DNA of 44,808 nucleotides, taken from the NCBI GenBank assembly GCA_913061105.1, contig CAJXVJ010000004.1, positions 1 through 44,808 on the forward strand, written 5' to 3'. Shown one piece after another: positions 25,947 to 34,694 of this stretch (position 1 is its first letter; each line of letters starts with the position of its first letter). The DNA is from an uncultured Alcanivoracaceae bacterium. Lineage in GTDB: Bacteria; Pseudomonadota; Gammaproteobacteria; Xanthomonadales; Marinicellaceae. Below the pieces are notes generated by a model. That model ran no database searches, had not been told where the DNA came from, and saw only the letters and a list, made by a program, of their open reading frames with translations. The translations under genes were made by a program, and so were the position numbers.

Positions 25947-28007
25947 TCATTCAAACCCATTTTTAAATATAATTGATTCAATGGCTTCTATCGTAAAGTC
26001 TACAGTGGTAGAAAAATCTTGGCCACCATTACTGGTACCACCAGAATCTTTTAATACCACAGATACATTGGCTATACCTGATGCACTATTTGAAATTGTG
26101 AAAGTTAAATCTCCAGTGTTAAAGTTTACTTTTGGTTGCTCTGAAAAGAACCCACTCGCAGGGAAGGTTGTGATAATAAAACTAGCTGTTTGTGAATTTT
26201 CGTTAATGGGGCCGACACTGATTTCTGAAGCCCATTCTGGCAATGTTTGAAATTGATCCAATGGGGCGTTGATTACAAGTTCATCAGCAGTAAATGAAGG
26301 CGCATCATTAACGGGTAAAATGTCCAAATGCATGTTAGCCATTGCCTTGTTGCTTTGGTCAGTGATGGAATATTCTAGTTGAGCTTGTCCATTGGTATCA
26401 AGGTTGTTAGTCACAAATTGGATATCACCATTAATACCTATAATGCCCACCCCTGGAATACTGCTGGTATTGAAATCGAAAGCAAATGGCTCTAATACGA
26501 TTAATGGATTATTGTCGGTGTCGTTACTCAGTAACCCATTTGCAACAGATATTAACAGTGACTGACCTTCTAATATCTGATAGTTATCGTCAATTGCATC
26601 AGGAACTGGGTTGGCAGAATTGGTATCTAGCTCTATGGCTCCAATATCGCAACCATTTAATGAGTTGTTTATATTGGGATTATCAAAAATTCTGTTTCCC
26701 GAATTAAGATTGTGAAAATTTCTTTGGTCAGCGGTTTCCGTGTCACATTTACCATGGTCTACTACAACACTATTACTCATTGGCATATGCGTTAGAGTAG
26801 GGCCGCCATTATTGCTAATAATTGTTAAAAGCGGATCCAATGGAGTAATTGAGTCACCAACTAAATCATTATTAATGTTTGGCTGGCCACTTGGAAATTC
26901 ACCAGAAACTGTTGAATTGTCTCCAATTAAGTTATAGCCCAAGCTATCAAAGTTTCCTGTTAAATCAGGAGCGTTATTGGTGCTGTTGTCACTATTTTCT
27001 GCAACAATTGTATTAAGCATTTGTAAGTTAAAAGTCGAGCTGTTGAAAATTGCGCCACCAGTTGCATTTGTTTCTTGGTCTTGGACATCAGATTTATTCT
27101 TGGTAAATGTAGAGTGTTTAATCGTGACCTCTGAGCTATCAATGACTGATGACAAGGCACCCACAGCAACGGCTCCTCCGCGTCCGGTAGTTCGGTTATT
27201 AGAGAAAGTAGAGTTTGTTATTGAAGTAGTTGTGAGGAATAAATCGTTAGACCTAATAAGTATTGCACCCCCAGCAACAGTTTCAGGGCTAACACTCGTA
27301 TTTCGAGCTGCATTATTTAAAAACGTTGAATTTTCAATCTTGACATTCAAACTTGCACCCACTAACACAGCTCCTCCTCCAAATAAGGTTTCATTGTTTG
27401 AGTCGACATCGTTATTTGAAAATTGACAGTTTTTAATAAAAACCCTGTTATTATTTGAAGGAAATCCAGCAAGGCTTACTGCACCACCACCAGAATCTGC
27501 ACGGTTGTTGTCAAAATACAGGCGGTTTAATGTTAACTGTGTGTCAGCAGAAATTATGGCATACAAGGCGCCACCATCTGTATCAATATTTGGATCTAAA
27601 ACGTTGTTTATTAAAGAAAGGTCAGATATTAAAAATTCTGCCAGTCCTGCCGTGTTTTGGATTTTAAATACACGAGTACCAAGTTGATTTGTAAACGACA
27701 AAAGGTCTCTTCCTGGGCCACGGATTGCTACAGACTCACTAATTTCTATTGGGTCGGCTAAATCTATGTGTGCTGGTAGAATAATTGCATCGAATTCTAT
27801 GATATCAATTATTGGTGCAATCTCACCTGCTACACATTCTCCAATTGTAGCTCCAGAAGCGATATTATCATTCGCAGCTGCAATGGCTTCATGCATAGTA
27901 CATTTACCATCATCTGCTGCAGCCAATAAAAATTCAGTGGTATTAACCACAATGGTGGCTGCAGGCGTTCCTGTAGTAATAATTAATAATAGCAATATTT
28001 TCTTCAT
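25947..28007 (-). CDS. Secreted CSLREA/beta-helix-like protein with GFE tail
   Basis: A 686-residue exported protein. After a signal peptide (MKKILLLLIITTGTPAATI) comes a CSLREA-like segment (KCTMHEAIAAAND, near residue 35), then a right-handed parallel beta-helix region of about 300 residues with many Asn-rich turns (FSNNRTTGRGGAV, STFNLQMLNTIVAENS), a LTHMPMSNS / CDIGAIELD choice-of-anchor-like end, a cadherin-like stretch ending ILPVNDAPSF, and one copy of the Y module seen in the protein at 310-2523 (SGGTSNGG turn). It ends in IFKNGFE. The role could be adhesion or polysaccharide binding; no catalytic site is evident. The frame opens at a TTG (28019), but the ATG at 28007 gives the natural signal peptide and lies close after an AGG. 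The promoter at 28048-28076 has phased repeats. Confidence 0.8.
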   Translation of the reverse strand: MKKILLLLIITTGTPAATIVVNTTEFLLAAADDGKCTMHEAIAAANDNIASGATIGECVAGEIAPIIDIIEFDAIILPAHIDLADPIEISESVAIRGPGRDLLSFTNQLGTRVFKIQNTAGLAEFLISDLSLINNVLDPNIDTDGGALYAIISADTQLTLNRLYFDNNRADSGGGAVSLAGFPSNNNRVFIKNCQFSNNDVDSNNETLFGGGAVLVGASLNVKIENSTFLNNAARNTSVSPETVAGGAILIRSNDLFLTTTSITNSTFSNNRTTGRGGAVAVGALSSVIDSSEVTIKHSTFTKNKSDVQDQETNATGGAIFNSSTFNLQMLNTIVAENSDNSTNNAPDLTGNFDSLGYNLIGDNSTVSGEFPSGQPNINNDLVGDSITPLDPLLTIISNNGGPTLTHMPMSNSVVVDHGKCDTETADQRNFHNLNSGNRIFDNPNINNSLNGCDIGAIELDTNSANPVPDAIDDNYQILEGQSLLISVANGLLSNDTDNNPLIVLEPFAFDFNTSSIPGVGIIGINGDIQFVTNNLDTNGQAQLEYSITDQSNKAMANMHLDILPVNDAPSFTADELVINAPLDQFQTLPEWASEISVGPINENSQTASFIITTFPASGFFSEQPKVNFNTGDLTFTISNSASGIANVSVVLKDSGGTSNGGQDFSTTVDFTIEAIESIIFKNGFE

Positions 28008-28047
28008 ACCTAATCTCAATTTTTAAAATTCATGATTTGAGAATTAT

Positions 28048-28098
28048 AATATACACATTGTTTTGAATCATGACAACACTATGACAATATCCTGACAA
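28048..28098 (-). promoter_or_regulatory. Promoter with three helically phased direct repeats
   Basis: On the minus strand, -35 TTGTCA (28071-28076), 17 bp spacer and -10 TATATT (28048-28053) precede the secreted protein gene. The -35 hexamer recurs exactly at 28082-28087 and 28093-28098, so TTGTCA occurs three times at 11 bp spacing, one helical turn. This is the arrangement used by OmpR/PhoB-family regulators; the Pho box also repeats TGTCA every 11 bp. The -35 to -10 distance is that of an ordinary sigma-70 promoter, unlike classical Pho promoters. Confidence 0.55.
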
Positions 28099-28238
28099 GA
28101 CTGAATCTAGCAGGTAAATATGCACAGAAACAATTTTAAATTATGGTATTTTTTGGTGTTTATAGTATTTAATTGATTCGTGTCAATGTCATCATATGTT
28201 TTTCAATTTAATATGAACCAATAATTTGGAGAAATCAT

Positions 28239-28559
28239 ATGTACAAAAATGCCGAAAAAAATTTAAAAAAAATCAAAAAAGAACTTAAAACCAGAATTAA
28301 ACACATTAAAAAATCTCTCACAGCTACTCGCAGTAAAGATTGGGAAGAAGCGGCAATCGAGGCTGAAAATGACGAGGTGTTAGAGGGTATCTATTCCGAA
28401 TCTACAGCTGAACTAATACAAGTAAAATTTGCGCTGAAAAGAATCAAATCTGGAGATTATGGCGATTGTGCTGAATGTGGTGATGGCATTAATAAAAAGC
28501 GTTTGCAAATAATGCCATATACGTCATTGTGTATACAATGCGCACAGAAACTAGAGTAA
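28239..28559 (+). CDS. TraR/DksA-family zinc finger protein
   Basis: A 106-residue, highly basic protein shorter than DksA (151). A lysine-rich N-terminal helix (1-30) and a helical hairpin with an acidic stretch DWEEAAIEAENDEVLEG (34-50) precede the C4 zinc finger: Cys77, Cys80, Cys98 and Cys101 (CAEC...CIQC). This is the TraR/DksA/YbiI fold, which inserts into the RNA polymerase secondary channel; the short form resembles TraR or stress-linked DksA paralogues. The hairpin-tip residues DxxDxA of DksA are not clearly conserved, so activity on polymerase is uncertain. A good ribosome-binding site (GGAG, seven bases before ATG) is present. It is monocistronic: divergent from the secreted protein gene and convergent with gmk through a terminator. 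Confidence 0.8.
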   Translation: MYKNAEKNLKKIKKELKTRIKHIKKSLTATRSKDWEEAAIEAENDEVLEGIYSESTAELIQVKFALKRIKSGDYGDCAECGDGINKKRLQIMPYTSLCIQCAQKLE

Positions 28560-28575
28560 TAATTAAATATAAAGA

Positions 28576-28604
28576 TAATGTCAGTTGACTGACTATTATT
28601 TTTT
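28576..28604. terminator. Terminator between dksA-like gene and gmk
   Basis: TAATGTCAGT (28576-28585) pairs with ACTGAC plus ATTA (28588-28598) with one bulged T, followed by six T (28599-28604). It serves the plus-strand gene ending at 28559 and overlaps the gmk stop codon (28596-28598), so it can act on both strands. Confidence 0.65.
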
Positions 28605-29231
28605 AAAATTGCTGAGCAGTTTTTTTATGATTGGCTCATTAATAACTGCTTGTTTTGCTGTTTCTAATCGGTGAGCTCTGACTATTGTTTTTAAGCCTTT
28701 TAAGGCATCTTCAAAATCATCGTTAATAACCAAATAATCGGCTTCACCGTAATGCGAGATTTCATTCATTGATTTTTTCATTCGAGATTCAATCACTTTT
28801 TGGCTGTCTTGACCTCGGCTTTCTAGTCTTTCTCGTAATGCTTCAATTGTTGGAGGTAAAATGAAAATACTGATGGCATCTTTGCGGCGTTTTTTTATTA
28901 ATTGCGCTCCTTGCCAATCAATTTCTAGCACCACATCATGGCCTTCATGTAACATTTTATCAACAGATTCTTGTGATGTACCATAATAATTACCAAACAC
29001 TTGGGCATATTCTAAAAAATCGCCTGCTGTAATTTTTTGTTGAAATTTTTCTTCTTCGATAAAATGATAGTGATAACCATCAATTTCTCGCGGGCGTATG
29101 GTTCTGGTGGTTGACGAGATGGATAATTTTAAATGATTGGTGTCACGCACTAGTGCGTTAACCAGGCTGGTTTTTCCAGTTCCAGATGGAGCTGAAACGA
29201 TAAATAATGTGCCTATTAATTTTCCTATCAT
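28596..29231 (-). CDS. gmk: Guanylate kinase
   Basis: Phosphorylates GMP to GDP with ATP; essential for GTP, dGTP and (p)ppGpp precursor supply. 211 residues, normal for the family. P-loop SAPSGTGKTSLV near residues 13-24, the GMP-binding segment STTRTIRPREIDGYHYHF (about 39-56), YYGTSQESV, and the catalytic core segment VVLEIDWQGAQLIKK. It lies five bases downstream of yicC and is co-transcribed with it, the arrangement found in many proteobacteria. A bidirectional hairpin ends the operon. Confidence 0.95.
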   Translation of the reverse strand: MIGKLIGTLFIVSAPSGTGKTSLVNALVRDTNHLKLSISSTTRTIRPREIDGYHYHFIEEEKFQQKITAGDFLEYAQVFGNYYGTSQESVDKMLHEGHDVVLEIDWQGAQLIKKRRKDAISIFILPPTIEALRERLESRGQDSQKVIESRMKKSMNEISHYGEADYLVINDDFEDALKGLKTIVRAHRLETAKQAVINEPIIKKLLSNFKK

Positions 29232-29236
29232 AATAC

Positions 29237-30109
29237 TTATTCTATATTTTGTACTTGTTCACGCATTTGCTCAATGGCTACTTTCAGATTGATGCTAGAT
29301 TGTGAGGTCAGTATGGTAGCAGATTTTGAGCCAATGGTGTTAGCTTCACGGTGTAATTCTTGAATCAAAAAATCCAATCGTCTGCCTACAGGTTCATCCA
29401 GTTCTATCACGCGTTGAACTTCGGTAATGTGGGTATTTAAACGATCAGTTTCTTCAATGATGTCTGCCTTTTGTAATAACATCGCCAACTCTTGTTCAAA
29501 TCGGTCTTCGTTGTGGTCAACATCTATTTCTTCTAATTTTGCCAATAACCGGTCTTTTAAGCCTTTTTGAATTTCAGGAATGTGTTTTTCCACCAAATCA
29601 TTGGTTTCAATTATTGTTGTTAGTTTTTCTAATAAAACTGTTTTCAGTGACTCACCCTCTCTGATGCGGGCATTAAGTAATTTTTTGGTTACTTTTAGAA
29701 TCAAGTCCAAAGTTGTTTGTTCCAATTCTGAAGTATCCTTAGGAGTTTGAATCACCAATTGTGGCCATTTCAATATATCCATCGTATTAAAATCTGTTTT
29801 AACACCTTCGACCTTTTTGTTGATTTCGCTGTTACATTGCAATAATTGTTCAAGCATTGGAATGTTAATACTCAGTTCATTAATGTCAGCATTTGGATTG
29901 GGGTAATATTTAATGAAAATTTCAACTTTCCCTCTACTAAGGTGTTTGCTTAATAGCTTTCGAATGTCACCTTCTGATTTACGTAAAAAATCAGGTTGTC
30001 TTATTGTGATGTCTAAGAAACGTTGGTTCACAGACCGCATTTCGCAGGTAAATCGTCCAAACTCAGTTTGAATGTCGCCATTGGCGAAAGCTGTCATTGA
30101 TTTAAGCAT
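29237..30109 (-). CDS. yicC: Endoribonuclease YicC/YloC family
   Basis: A 290-residue member of the YicC family; E. coli YicC is an endoribonuclease that affects small-RNA turnover. Conserved blocks: MLKSMTAFANG start, CEMRSVNQRFLDI, LSRGKVEIFIKY, and near the end ELDEPVGRRLDFLIQELHREANTIGSKS with the final acidic VEQMREQVQN-like helix (here AIEQMREQVQN). An in-frame ATG at 30145 would add 12 residues, but a -10 sequence at 30137-30142 lies downstream of it and every YicC I recall begins near MxxSMTA, so the start is 30109. The gene is divergent from rph and forms an operon with gmk. Confidence 0.92.
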   Translation of the reverse strand: MLKSMTAFANGDIQTEFGRFTCEMRSVNQRFLDITIRQPDFLRKSEGDIRKLLSKHLSRGKVEIFIKYYPNPNADINELSINIPMLEQLLQCNSEINKKVEGVKTDFNTMDILKWPQLVIQTPKDTSELEQTTLDLILKVTKKLLNARIREGESLKTVLLEKLTTIIETNDLVEKHIPEIQKGLKDRLLAKLEEIDVDHNEDRFEQELAMLLQKADIIEETDRLNTHITEVQRVIELDEPVGRRLDFLIQELHREANTIGSKSATILTSQSSINLKVAIEQMREQVQNIE

Positions 30110-30136
30110 AATGATTTTAGAAAATATAAAAAATGC

Positions 30137-30142
30137 ATTATA
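30137..30142 (-). promoter_or_regulatory. -10 box of the yicC-gmk operon
   Basis: TATAAT on the minus strand, preceded by TG, about 28 bases before the yicC ATG at 30109. No good -35 is visible 16-18 bases further upstream. The 235-base gap between yicC and rph holds no gene; no clear rph promoter was identified. Confidence 0.4.
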
Positions 30143-30344
30143 CATGAAATCATTTGCCTTAGCAGTAAAGATGAAACCGAGTGTCTGTCAATTATAGATC
30201 TCACTTTTGCAAGCTCTTATAACATCATGCCATTATCTCTAATATACTTGAATGAATTCATGCCCAATCCAATATGTAGGGTCGTTACGCTTGTTAAAGG
30301 TCTTGATTATCAGTAAAATGTTTCTTTTTTAAAACAGATTATCT

Positions 30345-31064
30345 ATGCAAAGACCAAGTCAAAGAGAGTTTAACCAATTAAGAGACATAAAAATCACCCG
30401 AAACTATACCATTCATGCTGAAGGATCAGTGTTAATTGAATGTGGGAACACCAAGGTTTTATGTAATGCTTCAGTCGAGGACAGAGTGCCAGTTTGGTTA
30501 AGGGGCAAAGGCAAAGGATGGGTGACTGCTGAATATGGCATGTTACCGCGTTCGACCGGATCGCGCATGCGCCGAGAAGCATCCAGCGGTAAACAAGGAG
30601 GTAGAACTTTGGAGATACAAAGATTAATTGCCCGCTCATTGCGTGCGGTTGTTGACTTAAAAGCATTAGGTGAACGCATTATCACAGTTGACTGTGATGT
30701 GATTCAAGCAGATGGTGGAACCAGAACAGCTTCAATAACAGGTGCTTATGTGGCAATGGTTGATGCTGTTAATAAAATGATAGAAAAAGGAATACTTAAA
30801 AAGAGCCCTATTTTTGGTGAAATTGCAGCAGTCTCAGTCGGTATATATGAAGGTGAAGCTGTATTGGATCTGGATTATCCTGAGGATTCTAATGCTGAAA
30901 CTGATATGAATGTTGTGATGAATGATCAAGGACATTATATAGAAGTTCAAGGAACTGCTGAAGGGCATGCTTTTTCTCGTGATGAAATGAATCAAATGTT
31001 AGATTTAGCAGATCATGGGATTAAACAATTATTAACCGCTCAACAAGATGCATTATTAAAGTAA
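30345..31064 (+). CDS. rph: Ribonuclease PH
   Basis: Phosphorolytic 3'-5' exoribonuclease trimming the 3' ends of tRNA precursors; forms a hexameric ring. 239 residues, full length (E. coli 238). Conserved sequence: [15 protein letters not shown] start, [33 protein letters not shown], the phosphate-binding arginine region [36 protein letters not shown], and the catalytic [16 protein letters not shown]. It is intact, unlike the frameshifted rph of some E. coli K-12 strains. Its TAA overlaps the rdgB ATG by one base, starting an rph-rdgB-hemW operon. Confidence 0.95.
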   Translation: MQRPSQREFNQLRDIKITRNYTIHAEGSVLIECGNTKVLCNASVEDRVPVWLRGKGKGWVTAEYGMLPRSTGSRMRREASSGKQGGRTLEIQRLIARSLRAVVDLKALGERIITVDCDVIQADGGTRTASITGAYVAMVDAVNKMIEKGILKKSPIFGEIAAVSVGIYEGEAVLDLDYPEDSNAETDMNVVMNDQGHYIEVQGTAEGHAFSRDEMNQMLDLADHGIKQLLTAQQDALLK

Positions 31065-31669
31065 TGAACAAAATAATTCTGGCCAGTGGAAATAAAGGAA
31101 AATTGCAAGAGTTGCAAACTATTCTGGCAGATTTTGCCATTGAATTAATGCCACAGCCAAAAACTCCTGAATATGAAGTCGAAGAAACCGGCACAACATT
31201 TATTGAAAATGCCATCATAAAAGCCAGGCATGCTTGCGCTTTAAGTGGACTACCCAGTATTGCAGATGATTCAGGTTTGGTTATTAAAGCATTAAATGGA
31301 GAGCCAGGAGTCAAAACAGCCCGCTATGCTGGAATTGGTTGTTCGGCACAAGATAATATGGATTTAATTTTAGAAAAACTCATGCCTTATGATGATAAAG
31401 AGCAGCGTAAAGCCACGTTCGTCTGTGCTCTTGTTTTTATGCGTTCAGCGACAGATCCCTTGCCGATAATAGCTGTAGGGCAATGGCATGGAGCCATTAC
31501 CAGAGAAAAACATGGCGATAAAGGCTTTGGGTATGATCCTGTTTTTTGGGATTTTAAACACAAACAGACAGCGGCACAAATGCCAAATGCCTTGAAGACT
31601 CAATTGTCTCACCGTGGCCAAGCCTGTGTAAAGTTAAAATCCAAGCTCACATTATTGTGGAACAATTAA
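31064..31669 (+). CDS. rdgB: XTP/dITP pyrophosphatase RdgB (Ham1 family)
   Basis: House-cleaning hydrolase that removes dITP, XTP and related non-canonical purine nucleotides by splitting off pyrophosphate. 201 residues, standard size. Signs: N-terminal nucleotide-binding SGNKGKLQEL, FIENAIIKARHA, the metal-binding IADDSGLVIKAL, GVKTARYAG, the GFGYDPVF motif, and the closing SHRGQA. It starts within the rph stop codon (TAATG) and its end overlaps hemW by 13 bases, so the three genes are translationally coupled. Confidence 0.95.
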   Translation: MNKIILASGNKGKLQELQTILADFAIELMPQPKTPEYEVEETGTTFIENAIIKARHACALSGLPSIADDSGLVIKALNGEPGVKTARYAGIGCSAQDNMDLILEKLMPYDDKEQRKATFVCALVFMRSATDPLPIIAVGQWHGAITREKHGDKGFGYDPVFWDFKHKQTAAQMPNALKTQLSHRGQACVKLKSKLTLLWNN

Positions 31670-32805
31670 TACCGCCTCCACTAAGTCTGTATATTCATTT
31701 TCCTTGGTGCGTTAAGAAGTGTCCCTACTGTGACTTTAATTCTCATCAATTAAAAGGTTCTATTGATGAAGAGCGTTATATAGATAATTTGATTGCGGAC
31801 TTAGAACAAGACGTGGCCAAAGTGTGGGGCAGACCTGTTCATTCTATATTTATGGGCGGCGGAACACCCAGTTTGTTTTCTGCAGAATCTATTACAAGGT
31901 TGCTTAATGCAGTTCGAGCCTTGTTACAGTGTAAACCTGATATGGAAATCACCATGGAAGTCAACCCTGGCACAGGTGAGTATGACAATTTTGTAGGTTA
32001 CAAACTAGCTGGTGTTAATCGTTTGTCAATGGGTATGCAAAGCCTTAAAGATTCTAATTTAAAAGCATTGGGGCGGATACATTCTTCAGATCAAGCCATT
32101 TCCGTATATCAAAAAGCGCGTCAAGCAGGTTTTGATAACATCAATTTAGATATGATGTTTGCATTGCCAAACCAATCATTGGAGGATGCAAAAGCCGATT
32201 TAGTATCATTGATTGAATTAAAACCAAATCACATTTCTTATTATCAATTGACCATAGAAGCCAATACACTCTTTGCGGTAAAAACTCCTAAAAACATCCC
32301 CAATGATGAGAGTTTGGAATCTATGTATCTGCAGGGAGTACGATTATTAGAAGAAAGTGGCTACAAACAGTATGAAGTTTCAGCTTATGCAAAAAGCAAC
32401 CACAGAAGTCAACACAATGTAAATTATTGGAAATTTGGTGATTACTTGGGAATAGGTGCAGGTGCGCACAGTAAAATTTCATATGGTGCAGACAATAAGA
32501 TTGAAAGGCAGGTTAAATATAAACATCCTCAAATCTACCAAACCTCAGAAGACGGATTTATTCAAGAAACTAAGATTTTAACAACTTCTGATTTGTTGTT
32601 TGAATACATGTTAAATGCTGTTCGCCTTAAACAAAAGATTAATCTCTCGGATTTTTCTGTAAGGACAGGTATTTCATCTGAAAAATTAACAACAAAATTA
32701 GATTTTGCAAATCAAATGAATTGGATAGAAATACAGAAAAATACCTTAATAATCACGCCAAAAGGGTATTTGTTGAGTGATGAAATCCTCAAATTATTGT
32801 TATAA
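31657..32805 (+). CDS. hemW: HemW, radical SAM heme chaperone
   Basis: Cytoplasmic, membrane-associated radical SAM protein that transfers heme to client proteins; often misnamed coproporphyrinogen III oxidase. 382 residues, the usual HemW size. The iron-sulfur cysteines 18, 22 and 25 lie in WCVKKCPYCDFN, followed by FMGGGTPSLF and EVNPGTGEYDNF; no HemN-type extension is present. The GTG at 31657 gives VEQLIPPPLSLYIHFPW, which matches the expected N-terminus, while no ATG lies nearby. It overlaps rdgB. The 252-base gap that follows before pilM contains no gene and no terminator I could recognise. Confidence 0.93.
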   Translation: MEQLIPPPLSLYIHFPWCVKKCPYCDFNSHQLKGSIDEERYIDNLIADLEQDVAKVWGRPVHSIFMGGGTPSLFSAESITRLLNAVRALLQCKPDMEITMEVNPGTGEYDNFVGYKLAGVNRLSMGMQSLKDSNLKALGRIHSSDQAISVYQKARQAGFDNINLDMMFALPNQSLEDAKADLVSLIELKPNHISYYQLTIEANTLFAVKTPKNIPNDESLESMYLQGVRLLEESGYKQYEVSAYAKSNHRSQHNVNYWKFGDYLGIGAGAHSKISYGADNKIERQVKYKHPQIYQTSEDGFIQETKILTTSDLLFEYMLNAVRLKQKINLSDFSVRTGISSEKLTTKLDFANQMNWIEIQKNTLIITPKGYLLSDEILKLLL

Positions 32806-33057
32806 ATCCAATCTTTACAATAGCCATTGCTTATAACTATTAAAATATATTTAATCAAAAAAGCTAATTTATTTTTAAATAATTCTTGCTTTTTCAATGC
32901 TTTAAGAGTTATTCTTACAACAAATTCTTAAAAGAGTTTGATGAAGATGTAAAACTGTGATGAGTTACACAAAAAAAAATCAGTTAATTTGTTTTCATAG
33001 GAATCAAGATATTTAAGAATAATAATGAATAATTTAATCATTCAATGAGAGAAGATT

Positions 33058-34116
33058 GTGGGATTGTTTTCAAACAATAAAATGCAACTATTTGGTGTTG
33101 ATGTCAGTTCATCGGCAGTTAAGGTAGTTCAATTAAGTAAATCTGGTGATAAATATAAGGTTGAATACTACGGTGTTGATCCGTTACCAGCAAATGCAGT
33201 AGTAGAGAAAAACATTACTGAAGTTGATTTTGTTTCAGCTGCGATTAGTAATGCTGTTCGCCGAGCTGGAATAAAAAGAAAAAGTGCTGCCATAGCCGTT
33301 TCTGGTTCTGCTGTCATAACAAAAACCATTAAAATGCCGTCTGATTTATCAGAAGATGAACTAGAGCAACAATTATCACTAGATGCCAATCAATATATTC
33401 CTTATCCAATTGAAGAAGTTAGCTTGGATTTTAATGTATTGGGACCAGTTGAAAATTCACCTGAGTTATCTTATGTTTTAATCGCTTGTTCAAGATCTGA
33501 AAATGTTGATGTCTGTGAGGAAGCTTTAGTAGGAGCAGGATTAACACCGGTGATAATCGATGTTGAATCATTCGCTATTGAAACCACTTACAATCAAATG
33601 CAAAAGGACATAGATATTTCAGATGAAGAAATTGTGGCATTATTTGATATTGGTGCAACAACCACAACCTTACATGTTATGTATCAAGGACGCAGTATTT
33701 ATACAAGAGACCAAACTTTTGGTGGAAAACAGTTAACAGATGAAATTATGCAAAGATATGGTCTGTCTATGGAAGAAGCCGGATTAGCAAAAAGACAAGG
33801 TGGATTACCTGAAAGTTATGAATCAGAAGTTTTACAGAGTTTTATTGATTCATTAATACAACAAATTAGTCGCGCACTACAATTTTTCTTCTCCGCAACA
33901 GAATTTAATAATGTTGACAGAATATTATTGGCAGGTGGCACTTCTTCAATTGAAGGATTAGATGACTTAACAGAGCAACAAATTGGTGTTCCAGTACAAA
34001 AAGCAAATCCAATAAGTGGATTTAACTTGGCGTCTAGAATTGATGACATTGCCATTCGTGAGGATTCTCCTGCATTAATGACAGCGATAGGTTTAGCAAT
34101 GAGGACTTTTGATTAA
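33058..34116 (+). CDS. pilM: Type IV pilus inner-membrane platform protein PilM
   Basis: Actin-like cytoplasmic ATP-binding protein that docks on PilN and forms the base of the alignment complex. 352 residues, typical. N-terminal LFGVDVSSSAVKVVQL is the phosphate-1 motif; FDIGATTTTLHVM is phosphate-2 and ILLAGGTSSIEGL the adenosine-binding part. The start is a GTG preceded by GAGAGAAG, giving the family-typical MGLF beginning. It heads the pilMNOPQ operon; each junction overlaps or nearly so. Confidence 0.95.
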   Translation: MGLFSNNKMQLFGVDVSSSAVKVVQLSKSGDKYKVEYYGVDPLPANAVVEKNITEVDFVSAAISNAVRRAGIKRKSAAIAVSGSAVITKTIKMPSDLSEDELEQQLSLDANQYIPYPIEEVSLDFNVLGPVENSPELSYVLIACSRSENVDVCEEALVGAGLTPVIIDVESFAIETTYNQMQKDIDISDEEIVALFDIGATTTTLHVMYQGRSIYTRDQTFGGKQLTDEIMQRYGLSMEEAGLAKRQGGLPESYESEVLQSFIDSLIQQISRALQFFFSATEFNNVDRILLAGGTSSIEGLDDLTEQQIGVPVQKANPISGFNLASRIDDIAIREDSPALMTAIGLAMRTFD

Positions 34117-34694
34117 TGGTTAAAATTAACTTATTACCATGGCGTGAAGAGAGACGCCAACAATTAACAAAAGAGTTTTATGTTTTGTTAGGGATTGGTA
34201 CTGCAATTGCTTTAGCAATAGTGATATCAGTATACATGATTTATGATCACAATATACAATTTCAGCGTGACAGAAATACCATAATTGATGATGAAATAGC
34301 AATACTAGATGTGCAAATAAAAGAAATTGAAAATCTAGAAAAAACCAAAAATGATTTATTAGCACGTAAAAAAGTAATCGAAGAATTACAAGCCAATAGA
34401 ACTCAAATGGTTCATTTGTTTGATGAGTTGGTCACTACCATTCCTAATGGTGTGTTTCTTGAAAATATAAAACAAAATGGAAACACGATTTCTCTTGAGG
34501 GTTATGCACAATCTCATTCACGTGTTTCGGCTTATATGCGAAAACTTGAAAAATCAGAATGGTTTAAAACCCCTGTAAATGTAGAATACATTAGTGCAGA
34601 TGAATCATATGATACACATGAACAAAAATTTAAATTATTGGTAAAATTAACTAATCCATTAACGAAAAACAATCAAAATGAAGGAGAAGAATAA
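34116..34694 (+). CDS. pilN: Type IV pilus assembly protein PilN
   Basis: Bitopic inner-membrane protein, 192 residues. The short cytoplasmic N-terminus begins KINLLPWREERR, the conserved PilM-binding motif (INLLPWR), followed by one membrane helix (about 23-44), a coiled coil (about 48-95) and a small periplasmic ferredoxin-like domain. It joins PilM in the cytoplasm to PilO in the periplasm. The ATG overlaps the pilM stop (TAATG). Confidence 0.95.
   Translation: MVKINLLPWREERRQQLTKEFYVLLGIGTAIALAIVISVYMIYDHNIQFQRDRNTIIDDEIAILDVQIKEIENLEKTKNDLLARKKVIEELQANRTQMVHLFDELVTTIPNGVFLENIKQNGNTISLEGYAQSHSRVSAYMRKLEKSEWFKTPVNVEYISADESYDTHEQKFKLLVKLTNPLTKNNQNEGEE

Noticed and set aside
26977-28026. 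Plus-strand open frames inside the beta-helix protein gene
   Set aside because: Antisense shadows; the minus strand has a signal peptide and clear repeat structure.
31657-32805. Coproporphyrinogen III oxidase HemN
   Set aside because: Length, start and lack of the HemN extension fit HemW.
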